64,000 nt of DNA from contig NZ_CATYWO010000010.1 of the NCBI RefSeq assembly GCF_958405655.1, positions 1 through 64,000 on the forward strand. Reading direction: 5' to 3'. The notes under the pieces were generated by a model. It was not told the DNA's origin and did no database searches. It saw only the letters and a list, made by a program, of their open reading frames with translations. Origin of the DNA: Ralstonia condita. Its GTDB lineage: Bacteria; Pseudomonadota; Gammaproteobacteria; Burkholderiales; Burkholderiaceae. This document shows, piece by piece, positions 8,805 to 14,908 of this stretch. How positions within the stretch are numbered: the first letter of the stretch is position 1; each line of letters starts with the position of its first letter. A program made the translations under genes and the position numbers.

Positions 8805-9061
8805 GGAACCTCCTGTGAGACAAGAGAGGCCCAGCCATTCGCTGCTACACGAGGGTGGCGGGCCTGACGACAGGGGTAGCAGACCGGCCTCACAGGAAAC
8901 CGGCAGACCCGAAGGTCTCCCTGCCCGGCCCGCCATAAAAACAATAGGCGTGCGCAAGCTCCGGATGAAAAAAAGCCGCGTGGCAGCGGCTATCCGGCCT
9001 GTGAGAAAGAGACGGGCTGCTACACCCGGCTGCCGTTGGTGCGGCGGCGGGGGAATTATAG
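8805..9061 (-). promoter_or_regulatory. Candidate switching 5' leader with three pairing segments
   Basis: On the minus strand a TATAAT -10 hexamer (9055-9060) precedes a leader of about 245 nt. The leader contains segment 1 with GTAGCAG and CTCACAGG (9023-8998), segment 2 with the complements CCTGTGAG and CTGCTAC (8896-8876), and segment 3 again with GTAGCAG and CTCACAGG (8848-8812). In segment 3 CTCACAGG runs into the AGGAGG ribosome site. Segment 2 can pair with either segment 1 or segment 3, and pairing with 3 would cover the ribosome site. A UUCG-capped hairpin GGCAGGGAGACC/GGTCTGCC lies between. This architecture is typical of riboswitches or attenuators, but the sequence matches no class I can name. 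Confidence 0.45.
8968..8991 (-). terminator. Intrinsic terminator inside the leader
   Basis: On the minus strand AGCCGC and GCGGCT form a stem with a 6-base loop followed by a run of seven T. It lies between segments 1 and 2 of the leader of the 8433 gene. Transcription started at the TATAAT at 9060 would meet it after about 80 nt, before the coding region, as expected for attenuation. Confidence 0.6.
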
Positions 9062-9120
9062 CGATGGTGGGTGCGCACCGGATTCTGATTTTCGTACGCC
9101 TACCTCTGAGCTTTGGCCGC

Positions 9121-9372
9121 CGAGCAAAAAGCCTTGCACGCCGAGCTCCGAGCTCGGGCAGTCTAGAAAAAAGCCCCACACGTCGAGCTCCGAGCTCGGA
9201 CGGCCGAGCAAAAAGCCTCGCACGCCGAGCTCCGAGCTCGGGCAGTCGAGCAAAAAGCCTCACGCGTCGAGCTCTGAGCTCGGGCCGTCGAGCAAAAAGC
9301 CTCGCACGTCGAGCTCCGAGCTCGGGCGGCCGAGCAAAAATCCTCGCGCGTCGAGCTCTGAGCTCGGACCGC
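9121..9372. repeat. 42-bp tandem repeat, six full copies
   Basis: Six head-to-tail units of exactly 42 bp start at 9121, 9163, 9205, 9247, 9289 and 9331, with degenerate partial units on both sides. The consensus begins CGAGCAAAAAGCCTCGCAC and ends in GAGCTCCGAGCTCGG, which contains two adjacent SacI-type palindromes. Because 42 is a multiple of three, all frames stay open on both strands and give repeating peptides, but no start codon with a ribosome site drives any of them. There are no variable spacers, so this is not a CRISPR array. Nothing else is seen between 9373 and the ribosome site at 9526. Confidence 0.9.
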
Positions 9373-9536
9373 CGAGAACGCCTCTCGATGTGTCGAGTTG
9401 TGAAGGCCGCATTAGATCATTCTGATTCTTCGTCCGAAACTGCCTTCTGGCATTGCGGACCCGCGCTGCAGCGGCCAATCTCCCGCCCTCGTGCCCTTGA
9501 TTGCACGGCACTGCCAATTGATTTGCGAGGAGTGAA

Positions 9537-10031
9537 ATGCAGCAGAACTTGATTTCGTATCAGCTCACGTCAGCTGACTTGGCCGCCGTCGACGGCGCGC
9601 TGAAGACGCTGGAAGACCGGCTCGCCAGCCTGATCGACCTCACCCCGGTGCAGCGCCGAACGCTGGTGAAGATGGGCGACAAGTCCGAAGCCTTCGCGCG
9701 CAAGGCCGTGGAGGTGCTGAACAACAACCCCAACGTGCTGCCTGGCAATTTCGACCTGGCGGAACTGCGCCGCGATCTGGGGGGCTTCGATCAGCTACGC
9801 AGTCGCCTCATGCGCGTGGCGCGCATTCACGAACGCATGGCGGATTCGCAGTTGGCGCTGGGCAGCGATGTGATGAGCGCCACGTTGGAGGGGTATGCGT
9901 TCCTCAAGGTGGCGGGTCAGGGAGAAGGGTTGGATGCGGCGCGCAAGGCGCTGGCGGTGCGGTTTAGTCGCGGGCCGCAGAAGCGAGTGGACGACGTGGT
10001 GGCTGAGCAAACTGATCCGGAGACGACCTGA
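9537..10031 (+). CDS. Conserved hypothetical cytoplasmic protein, 164 residues
   Basis: No family name is recalled. The protein has no signal peptide or membrane segment and is predicted mostly helical, with a DLTPVQRRTLVKMGDKSEAF block (about 37-56) followed by RKAVEVLNNNPNVLPGNFD. Leucine-rich amphipathic stretches continue to about 150, before an acidic tail EQTDPETT. The start follows GCGAGGAGTGAA, a good ribosome site. A possible 23-residue hydrophobic reading frame begins in the stop codon (ATG at 10031, ending about 10102) but is too short to call a gene. A hairpin AAGCCGC/GCGGCTT at 10063-10081 lies just downstream. Confidence 0.65.
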   Translation: MQQNLISYQLTSADLAAVDGALKTLEDRLASLIDLTPVQRRTLVKMGDKSEAFARKAVEVLNNNPNVLPGNFDLAELRRDLGGFDQLRSRLMRVARIHERMADSQLALGSDVMSATLEGYAFLKVAGQGEGLDAARKALAVRFSRGPQKRVDDVVAEQTDPETT

Positions 10032-10118
10032 TGTTTGAAGCACTGGTGCTCTTTCTGGTGGCAAGCCGCCTTGCGCGGCTTCCATGCAGTGAATCCCCCT
10101 AGGGCATCGCCCGGTTTT

Positions 10119-10649
10119 CTATTTCGCCTTGTTTTCGAAATTCCGAATATCCCGCACACCGTAATAGACCGCTTCCATGCTGCTCGTGCCATGAACAACT
10201 TTCAATGGCGCTATGTAGGCTTGCCGAACATTCTGGAATGACCCGCTCCGACCCAGTCCGTCGAAATTCGACGCAATGCAGAAGTAGTTTTTATGCGCCT
10301 TGGTGAGGACCGAATAAACCGCTTTTGAAGAGTCAATACGCTGAGGGCGATCCCTTCCTAGCCTCGTTGCTCGAGAAATCGGAACCCGCATCGCTCCAAC
10401 AACGATCAGGTCACGCGATCCCTTGTTTGCCGTCGCATAGCCGAAAACTACGTCATGACGAGCATAGGAAAAAAGCGAGTAGCCCAGAATCTCATCGTCG
10501 CTGACTGTTCCGGTGCGATCAAGCTCGCTGTATTCGACGTCCGGGCCGCTACTTTCCAGAAGCATGCAGCTTCTCAAGACTGATTCTGGGATCTGAGCAG
10601 CCGCATTGAGTGAAAACAATCCGAAGAACAACGCTACCAATCGCTTCAC
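10119..10649 (-). CDS. Secreted hypothetical protein divergent from the amidase gene
   Basis: The start is placed at a GTG at 10649 because AGGAG precedes it by 5 bases and the product then opens with a clean signal peptide (KRLVALFFGLFSLNAAAQ). The open frame to 11009 gives only low-complexity translation. The mature protein is about 157 residues with two cysteines, one in LRSCMLLESSG and one in NYFCIASNFDG, possibly forming a disulfide in the periplasm. I know no family. It is transcribed away from a CHAP-type amidase gene with a 209-bp shared upstream region. By position it may be a further partner or immunity protein of that toxin-like pair, but nothing in the sequence proves it. Confidence 0.6.
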   Translation of the reverse strand: MKRLVALFFGLFSLNAAAQIPESVLRSCMLLESSGPDVEYSELDRTGTVSDDEILGYSLFSYARHDVVFGYATANKGSRDLIVVGAMRVPISRATRLGRDRPQRIDSSKAVYSVLTKAHKNYFCIASNFDGLGRSGSFQNVRQAYIAPLKVVHGTSSMEAVYYGVRDIRNFENKAK

Positions 10650-10858
10650 AAATGCTCCTGAGGTTCCATGCTCGCATGTCCTGGCTTGTTGTGCATCGCC
10701 TTCACATTGCCGTTCTCGGCAAGCTGAAAGAGTCGCGACCAATCCTAGCAGCAAGGAGGTCTTCGACTTCGGTTGAATTTTCAGAAACGGCTCATGCATT
10801 TGCCGATATGCGCCCTGTAAAAGAGGAAGCCCTCCACCAACTTTCTCGGGAGCACGTA

Positions 10859-11218
10859 ATGTATGACGGCATCTTGGCTGCAAACTATGCAGCAAGCAAT
10901 ATCGAGCCGAATAGTGTGGGCCGCTGCGCAGAATATGTTCGCAAAGCGATTGAATGGGGCGGCATTTCTTTGCAGCGCACCCGTTCTGCAAAGGACTACG
11001 GCCTATCATTGCTGGCGGCGGGGTTCCATGAGGCGATAGGCTCGCCGGTAAAGGGAGACGTGATCGTGATTCAACCCGCCCCCGGGCACCCTCACGGACA
11101 CATGGCGATCTACGATGACTCCCACTGGATATCAGACTTCAAGCAGCTGCACGGCTTCTATCCTGGCCCGGCGTACAGAAGCGCGCAACCGGCCTACAAG
11201 ATCTACCGCTATCACTGA
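10859..11218 (+). CDS. CHAP/NlpC-like peptidoglycan amidase, possible secreted toxin
   Basis: With the ATG at 10859 (GGGAG 6 bases before) this is a 119-residue protein. It shows a cysteine-peptidase core: C23 in SVGRCAEYVRKA at the start of a helix, then GDVIVI and H81 in HPHGHMAIY, then an acidic residue near ISDF. This C-H-(D/N) order is that of CHAP and NlpC/P60 cell-wall amidases. There is no signal peptide, so it would need an export machine or lysis to reach peptidoglycan, like type VI amidase effectors. The next gene, 9 bp on, encodes a secreted DUF3828-like protein. This pairing resembles a toxin with a periplasmic immunity protein, which is inference. Longer starts from 10610 overlap the divergent gene's ribosome site. 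Confidence 0.65.
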   Translation: MYDGILAANYAASNIEPNSVGRCAEYVRKAIEWGGISLQRTRSAKDYGLSLLAAGFHEAIGSPVKGDVIVIQPAPGHPHGHMAIYDDSHWISDFKQLHGFYPGPAYRSAQPAYKIYRYH

Positions 11219-11227
11219 GGCAAGCTC

Positions 11228-11683
11228 ATGACCCGCTTCCTTTCCCTGCTCATGGCTGTGGTTTGCGCCGTCGCGGTTTCGTCAACGTACGCTGCACAGG
11301 CGGCCGTCTCGCAAAACACGCCAGAAGCCGCAGCCAGCTCGTTCTACACCTGGTTCATTCAGCACGATTCGGATCGAACGTATCCGCTGCGCGAACCGGA
11401 CATTGAGCGCTATGTCGCCACAGATACCGTTGCCCGGTTGCGCAACGACTACGCGCACGCCGGCCCGCCAAATGGCGTGGACTATTTTCTCAAGGTGCAG
11501 GACTACGATAGCCGCGACTGGCTTGCCCATATGCAAGTGCAACGCGCACTGATGCTGGGCGATGTTGCAGTTGTGCCGGTCTCTTTTGGCTCGCAAGACC
11601 CAGTGCATGTGCTGGTGTTCATGAAGCGAGTGGATGCGGCCTGGAAGATCATCAAAATCGACGACACCTGGGATTACAGGTAA
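11228..11683 (+). CDS. Secreted DUF3828-like protein, possible immunity partner
   Basis: This 151-residue protein starts with a signal peptide (to about residue 25, SSTYAAQA) and matches the DUF3828 pattern: FYTWFIQHD, DYFLKVQDYDSRDW, a valine-rich VAVVPVSFG strand and AWKIIKIDDTWDYR at the end. DUF3828 proteins are small periplasmic proteins of poorly known role. It lies 9 bp after the amidase gene, so the two are almost certainly co-transcribed. The logic of a cytoplasmic cell-wall amidase with a periplasmic companion suggests immunity, but a role as an unrelated envelope protein cannot be excluded. Confidence 0.65.
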   Translation: MTRFLSLLMAVVCAVAVSSTYAAQAAVSQNTPEAAASSFYTWFIQHDSDRTYPLREPDIERYVATDTVARLRNDYAHAGPPNGVDYFLKVQDYDSRDWLAHMQVQRALMLGDVAVVPVSFGSQDPVHVLVFMKRVDAAWKIIKIDDTWDYR

Positions 11684-11738
11684 ACGGCCCCGTAGAGAAG
11701 CCGGGCGTCGCTGCACGGGCGCCCAGGTTTCAGCAGCG

Positions 11739-11790
11739 TTTTTACATCCTGTTTACACCCCTCCCCCCAACCTTTACCCCGTTTTTACCC
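11739..11790 (+). promoter_or_regulatory. Candidate KdpE boxes upstream of the porin-kdp operon
   Basis: Four TTTAC motifs start at 11741, 11752, 11773 and 11784, giving spacings of 11, 21 and 11 bp, close to whole helical turns. They read TTTTTACATCCTGTTTACAC and CCTTTACCCCGTTTTTACCC. Direct TTTAC-type repeats are what OmpR-family regulators such as KdpE bind, and the first pair resembles the E. coli kdp box. The region lies about 130-180 bp before the porin gene in a pyrimidine-rich stretch. Confidence 0.45.
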
Positions 11791-11917
11791 CCCTTTCCCT
11801 ACTGTTGCACTGCACGCAGGCCCTGTGACGGGAGTCTGCCTGCACGCCGCATCCGGCCCCAGTTGACGTGCACCTGCGCCGGGCCGGGCGGCACCCAAAA
11901 CAACAAGGGAAAGGTCC

Positions 11918-12715
11918 ATGCAAGCCAAGGTGTCTTTGCACGCCACCGTCATCGGTGGCGTTGTCTTCTGTGCCGCAGCACTGTCCAGCGCGGCCGCTTT
12001 TGCGCAGTCCACTGACGCTGCGCCGGCCCCCGCCGCTGCACCCGCCAGCCCGTTGACGGCCAACGTCACGCTGGCCAGCCAGTACCGCTATCGCGGTCTC
12101 ATGCAGACCAACAACAAGCCGGCCATTCAGGGCGGTGTGGATTACGCGCTGCCCAACGGCTTCTACGTGGGCAACTGGAACTCGTCGATCAGCTGGCTGG
12201 GGGATTCCAACCCCAACGTCTCCGCCCCCATCGAGATGGATTTCTACGGCGGCTACAAGACGGAGCTGATGAAGGACGTGCCGATTGATGTGGGCGTGCT
12301 CCAGTACTACTACCCGGGCAGCTACCCCGACGGCTACACGCGCCCGCACACCACCGAGGGCTATGCGCAGATCGGCTATGGGCCGGTCTCGTTCAAGTAC
12401 TCGCACGCGTTCTCCAACCTGTTCGGTTTTGCAGACAGCCACCACAGCCAGTACTTCGACCTGTCGGGCAATTTCGACACAGGCTTCTGGGGTCTGACGC
12501 TGAACCTGCACGTGGGCTACCAACAGGTGCCGCATCAGGTGGTGCGCACCTCGTATGCCGACTGGAAGGTGGGCGTGACGAAAGACTTCGGCAGCGGTTG
12601 GACGGCATCGCTGGCGTACATCGACACCAACGCTGCACGCGCCGCGTACACCAACACGCGCGGCAACTACATGGGCAAGGCCACCGCGCTGCTGGCCGTG
12701 ACCAAGACGTTCTGA
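11918..12715 (+). CDS. TorF-family putative outer-membrane porin
   Basis: This 265-residue protein begins with a signal peptide ending near AAAFAQ (residue 30), followed by an Ala/Pro linker and a beta-rich body. The start of the body, LTANVTLASQYRYRGLMQT, is the hallmark of the TorF/Gcw_chp (TIGR02001) family of putative porins, and the protein ends in an aromatic residue (VTKTF) like outer-membrane barrels. It sits 31 bp upstream of the small ORF and kdpF, so it probably belongs to the kdp operon and may help potassium pass the outer membrane, which is inference from position. The ribosome site is AAGGGAAAGG. Confidence 0.8.
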   Translation: MQAKVSLHATVIGGVVFCAAALSSAAAFAQSTDAAPAPAAAPASPLTANVTLASQYRYRGLMQTNNKPAIQGGVDYALPNGFYVGNWNSSISWLGDSNPNVSAPIEMDFYGGYKTELMKDVPIDVGVLQYYYPGSYPDGYTRPHTTEGYAQIGYGPVSFKYSHAFSNLFGFADSHHSQYFDLSGNFDTGFWGLTLNLHVGYQQVPHQVVRTSYADWKVGVTKDFGSGWTASLAYIDTNAARAAYTNTRGNYMGKATALLAVTKTF

Positions 12716-12746
12716 CCATCACGACCTGAAGGAAAGGGGAGCGCAT

Positions 12747-12872
12747 ATGGACCTCGTTTATCTCGCCGGCCTTGCGGTGCTGGCCCTGGCAGTGGGCGGC
12801 TTGCTCGCCCTCTCCGGCCGGCTTGCCACCAAAGACCAACCCACCACGCACGCGATGGAGAAACAGCAATGA
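12747..12872 (+). CDS. Small membrane protein, 41 residues, coupled to kdpF
   Basis: This reading frame starts at ATG 12747 after GGAAAGGGGAGC and ends TGA 12872, overlapping the kdpF start by 4 bases (ATGA). Residues 3-25 form one hydrophobic helix (LVYLAGLAVLALAVGGLLAL), followed by a polar tail GRLATKDQPTTHAMEKQQ. The strong ribosome site, overlap and hydrophobic helix make it a real gene. It resembles KdpF in size class and topology but not in sequence. Its likely place is the inner membrane next to KdpFABC. I do not know a named family. Confidence 0.65.
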   Translation: MDLVYLAGLAVLALAVGGLLALSGRLATKDQPTTHAMEKQQ

Positions 12873-12958
12873 CCTGGCTCTATGTGCTGTCCGGGGCCAT
12901 CACGGTGGCCTTGTTGATCTATCTGTTCGTGGCCCTGCTGTGGCCCGAACGCTTCTAA
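12869..12958 (+). CDS. kdpF: KdpF, small subunit of the potassium-transporting ATPase
   Basis: This 29-residue single-helix peptide has the same length as E. coli KdpF. It starts MTWLYVLSGAITVALL and ends with the typical WPERF, comparable to the AEAF ending of the E. coli subunit. KdpF stabilises the KdpFABC complex in the inner membrane. It overlaps the preceding small ORF by 4 bp and precedes kdpA by 19 bp, so translation is probably coupled. Confidence 0.85.
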   Translation: MTWLYVLSGAITVALLIYLFVALLWPERF

Positions 12959-12977
12959 CAACACTGCGAGGCACACC

Positions 12978-14750
12978 ATGAATGCGTTCCTCCTCCAGCT
13001 GGCGATCTATCTGGTCGTGCTGCTGGTTCTGGCCAAACCGCTGGGCGCGTATATGACCGGCGTGTTTGGCGACAAACCGTCGCGCGCGCACTGGCTCGGC
13101 CCCGTCGAGCGATTGTTCTATCGCGTGGCCGGCGTCAACCCGCAGGCCGAGATGGGCTGGAAGCGCTATGCGCTGGCCGTCATCGTCGTCAACGTGCTGG
13201 GCGCGCTGGCGGTGTATGCGCTGCAACGCGCGCAGCAGTGGCTGCCGCTGAACCCGCAGGGCTTTGGTGCCATCACGCCGGATTCGTCCTTCAACACGGC
13301 CATCAGCTTTGTGAGCAACACCAACTGGCAAGGCTATTCGGGCGAAAGCACGATGAGCTATCTCACGCAGATGCTCGGCCTGGCGGTGCAGAACTTCCTG
13401 TCCGCGGCGACCGGTATTGCGGTGGTGATTGCGCTCATTCGTGGTTTTGCTCGGCACTCGGCCAACACCATCGGCAACTTCTGGGTCGACTTCACGCGCG
13501 CCACGGTCTACGTGCTGCTGCCGCTGTCGATCATCGTGTCGGTGTTCTTCGTGAGCCAGGGCGTGATCCAGAACTTCGATGGCTACAAGGCGGTGACCAC
13601 CGTCACCGCCACCACGTACGACAACCCGAAGATGGATGCGCAGGGCAACCCGCTCAAGGATGCCCAAGGCAACCCCGTCACCGAAAAAGCCACCACGCAA
13701 ACGCAGACCCTGCCGATGGGCCCGGTCGCGTCGCAGGAGGCGATCAAGATGCTCGGCACCAACGGTGGCGGCTTCTTCAACGCCAACTCCGCCCACCCGT
13801 ACGAAAACCCCAACGCGCTGACGAACTTCGTGCAGATGCTGGCGATCTTCATCATCCCGGCGGCGCTGTGCTTTACGTTTGGCGGCATGGTGGGCGATGG
13901 CCGGCAAGGCTGGGCCGTGCTCGCGGCGATTACGGTGCTGTTTGTGGCGCTCGCCACGTTCCTGGCCTGGGCCGAGCTGCATGCCAACCCGATGCTCGCC
14001 AACCTCGGCATCGACCAGGCCGTGGGCAACATGGAAGGCAAGGAAACGCGCTTCGGCATCGTGGCCTCGTCGCTGTTTGCCACCATCACCACGGCGGCTT
14101 CGTGCGGGGCCGTCAATGCCATGCATGACTCGCTGACCGCGCTGGGCGGCTTCGTGCCGATGTTCCTGATGCAGCTGGGCGAAGTGGTGTTTGGCGGTGT
14201 GGGCTCGGGCCTGTACGGCATGCTGGTGTACGCCATCCTGGCCGTGTTCATCGCGGGCCTGATGATCGGCCGCACGCCGGAATACCTCGGCAAGAAGATC
14301 GAGGTGTTCGAGATGAAGATGACGTCGATCGCCATCCTCGTCACGCCGCTGCTGGTGCTGGTGGGCACGGCCATCGCCGTGGTGGTCACGCAGGGCAAGG
14401 CCGGCATCTTCAACCCCGGCACGCACGGCTTCTCTGAAGTGCTGTACGCCTTCTCATCGGCCGCCAACAACAACGGCAGCGCGTTTGCCGGCCTGTCTGC
14501 CAACACGCCGTTCTACAACGTGGCGCTGGGCATTGCGATGTGGCTGGGCCGCTTCTGGATCATCGTGCCGGTGCTGGCGATGGCAGGCACGTTTGCCGCC
14601 AAGAAGCGCCTGCCCGTGACGGCCGGCACGCTGCCCACGCACGGCCCGCTGTTTGTGGTGCTGCTGATCGGCTCGGTGCTGCTGGTGGGCGCGCTCACGT
14701 ACATCCCGGCCCTTGCGCTCGGTCCGATCGCAGAACACCTCGCACGCTAA
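12978..14750 (+). CDS. kdpA: KdpA, potassium-binding channel-like subunit
   Basis: This 590-residue polytopic inner-membrane protein is the ion-conducting subunit of the KdpFABC pump, related to superfamily of K+ transporters. Signature selectivity-filter segments are readable: NTNWQGYSGE (about 114-123), the GTNGGGFFNANSAHPYENP loop (about 257-275), and TTAASCGAVN near 375. The length is a little above the 557 of E. coli because of an insertion rich in DAQGNP repeats around 215-235. The ribosome site GCGAGG stands before ATG 12978. The stop codon is followed directly by a 121-bp hairpin that separates it from kdpB. Confidence 0.97.
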   Translation: MNAFLLQLAIYLVVLLVLAKPLGAYMTGVFGDKPSRAHWLGPVERLFYRVAGVNPQAEMGWKRYALAVIVVNVLGALAVYALQRAQQWLPLNPQGFGAITPDSSFNTAISFVSNTNWQGYSGESTMSYLTQMLGLAVQNFLSAATGIAVVIALIRGFARHSANTIGNFWVDFTRATVYVLLPLSIIVSVFFVSQGVIQNFDGYKAVTTVTATTYDNPKMDAQGNPLKDAQGNPVTEKATTQTQTLPMGPVASQEAIKMLGTNGGGFFNANSAHPYENPNALTNFVQMLAIFIIPAALCFTFGGMVGDGRQGWAVLAAITVLFVALATFLAWAELHANPMLANLGIDQAVGNMEGKETRFGIVASSLFATITTAASCGAVNAMHDSLTALGGFVPMFLMQLGEVVFGGVGSGLYGMLVYAILAVFIAGLMIGRTPEYLGKKIEVFEMKMTSIAILVTPLLVLVGTAIAVVVTQGKAGIFNPGTHGFSEVLYAFSSAANNNGSAFAGLSANTPFYNVALGIAMWLGRFWIIVPVLAMAGTFAAKKRLPVTAGTLPTHGPLFVVLLIGSVLLVGALTYIPALALGPIAEHLAR

Positions 14751-14871
14751 GAACCTGCCCATGTCACTACTGCGCGTCCCGATCTTGGCCCTGCGATGCT
14801 CGCCGTACACCTGTACGGCTGCGCTTCTCGCGCCAACCTCGGGCCGCTCGCTACGGACCATGAGCAGGTTC
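14751..14871. repeat. 121-bp hairpin element between kdpA and kdpB
   Basis: The element begins right after the kdpA stop. Its ends are inverted: GAACCTGCCCATG (14751-14763) and CATGAGCAGGTTC (14859-14871), one mismatch in 13. Exactly at its centre lies GCCGTACA-CC-TGTACGGC (14802-14819), and the segments between also pair in part. The whole is one long imperfect palindrome, like a MITE or a REP-type repeat. Neighbouring kdp genes are only 15-19 bp apart, so this 158-bp gap looks like an insertion. A short open frame across it into kdpB is rejected. Confidence 0.75.
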
Positions 14872-14908
14872 CACGGCGAGTCGTCTACCCCATATCAACA
14901 GGTGCCTT

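Noticed and set aside
8805..9263. N-terminal extension of the 8433 gene through the tandem repeats
   Set aside because: The repeated LPELGARRARLF text is just the 42-bp repeat in translation. A strong ribosome site at 8810-8815 supports the short form.
9121..9372. CRISPR array
   Set aside because: Units follow head to tail without spacers, and no cas genes are near.
9036..9425. Plus-strand frame encoding PSKKPRTPSSELG repeats
   Set aside because: It exists only because the repeat unit is divisible by three. No ribosome site, no continuation outside the array.
10650..11009. Longer start of the secreted protein gene at 10119
   Set aside because: It would run across the divergent gene's promoter and start, and the signal peptide with ribosome site at 10649 fits better.
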